Origin: Aricia agestis
Taxonomy: Eukaryota > Arthropoda > Insecta > Lepidoptera > Lycaenidae
Length of the DNA stretch: 64,000 nucleotides
Assembly: GCF_905147365.1 (NCBI RefSeq)
Contig: NC_056418.1
Location: forward strand, 2,014,001 to 2,078,000
Reading direction: 5' to 3'
Part shown: piece after piece, positions 63,822-64,000 of the stretch
Position numbering within the stretch: the first letter of the stretch is position 1
How the letters are laid out: every line of letters begins with the position of its first letter
The notes under the pieces: generated by a model
The model's database searches: none
What the model was told of the DNA's origin: nothing
Seen by the model: only the letters and a program-made list of their open reading frames with translations
Translations under genes and position numbers: made by a program

Positions 63822-64000
63822 ATATAATATTGTAACAACTTTTGTTGGTAGCGATTTCGTAGCGGCCGCGTAGCGTACGTAGCGCGTGGCAGCGTCGTAG
63901 CTCCCGTAGAGGTACGTAGCACGAAGTCTACCACCTAACCTTGCTCAATACTTTTCGAGAAAATATGTAATGAAAGTATGTAAGTATATCTATAATATCT

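Noticed and set aside
1..64000. CRISPR arrays, bacterial operons, riboswitches, rRNA genes
   Set aside because: No regularly spaced repeats with unique spacers, no operon-like gene packing, and no rRNA motifs; the sequence is a eukaryotic nuclear region.

Overview
The window looks like AT-rich genomic DNA of a moth or butterfly. The signs are Helitron-type repeats ending in CTAG behind a hairpin, A-tailed repeats and LINE tails of the kind common in Lepidoptera, RTE-type LINEs, an interstitial (TTAGG)n telomere-type tract, and small exons separated by transposon-filled introns. No bacterial operon, CRISPR array, rRNA gene or intact tRNA gene was seen. I found no convincing new molecular system. 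The value of the window is in three spliced host genes and a dense, datable stack of mobile elements.

Host genes. (1) The 5' end of a deltex (dx) gene lies on the minus strand: three coding exons at 8320-8122, 7902-7766 and 542-347 encode the paired WWE (Notch-binding) domains. The rest of the gene, including the RING part, lies beyond the left edge. (2) An 11-exon gene on the plus strand (9690-41769) encodes a 353-residue protein with two double-stranded-RNA-binding domains, most like disco-interacting protein 1 (DIP1). All exon phases join cleanly. Its third intron is 21.7 kb and is almost entirely mobile DNA. (3) A six-blade Kelch propeller gene on the minus strand (coding exons between 49369 and 45017, about one blade per exon, with a tentative upstream exon near 59.0 kb) converges on the DIP1-like gene. 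dx and DIP1-like are head to head around a short promoter region that has been split by a 513-bp hAT-type MITE at 9048-9560.

Mobile DNA, left to right. An intact Ty1/copia element (1287-5811) sits inside a Jockey-like LINE remnant within a dx intron. MITEs and an inverted-repeat element of about 2.45 kb (13475-15928) follow. Next are Helitrons nested in Helitrons (15937-17188), then a direct duplication of about 5.6 kb (17268-22902 and 26767-33258) that carries decayed RTE LINEs and a later LINE insertion in the right copy. There are three hAT elements flanked by or consistent with 8-bp target duplications, many fold-back MITEs flanked by TAA, tRNA-derived SINEs, and four copies of an A-tailed repeat. 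A leader-like sequence holds three tandem primer-binding-site-like motifs (48325-48517). The right third (49.4-64 kb) has only a possible Kelch upstream exon and repeats.

Exon calls rest on reading frames, splice dinucleotides and phase agreement by eye. No alignment or transcript data were available.
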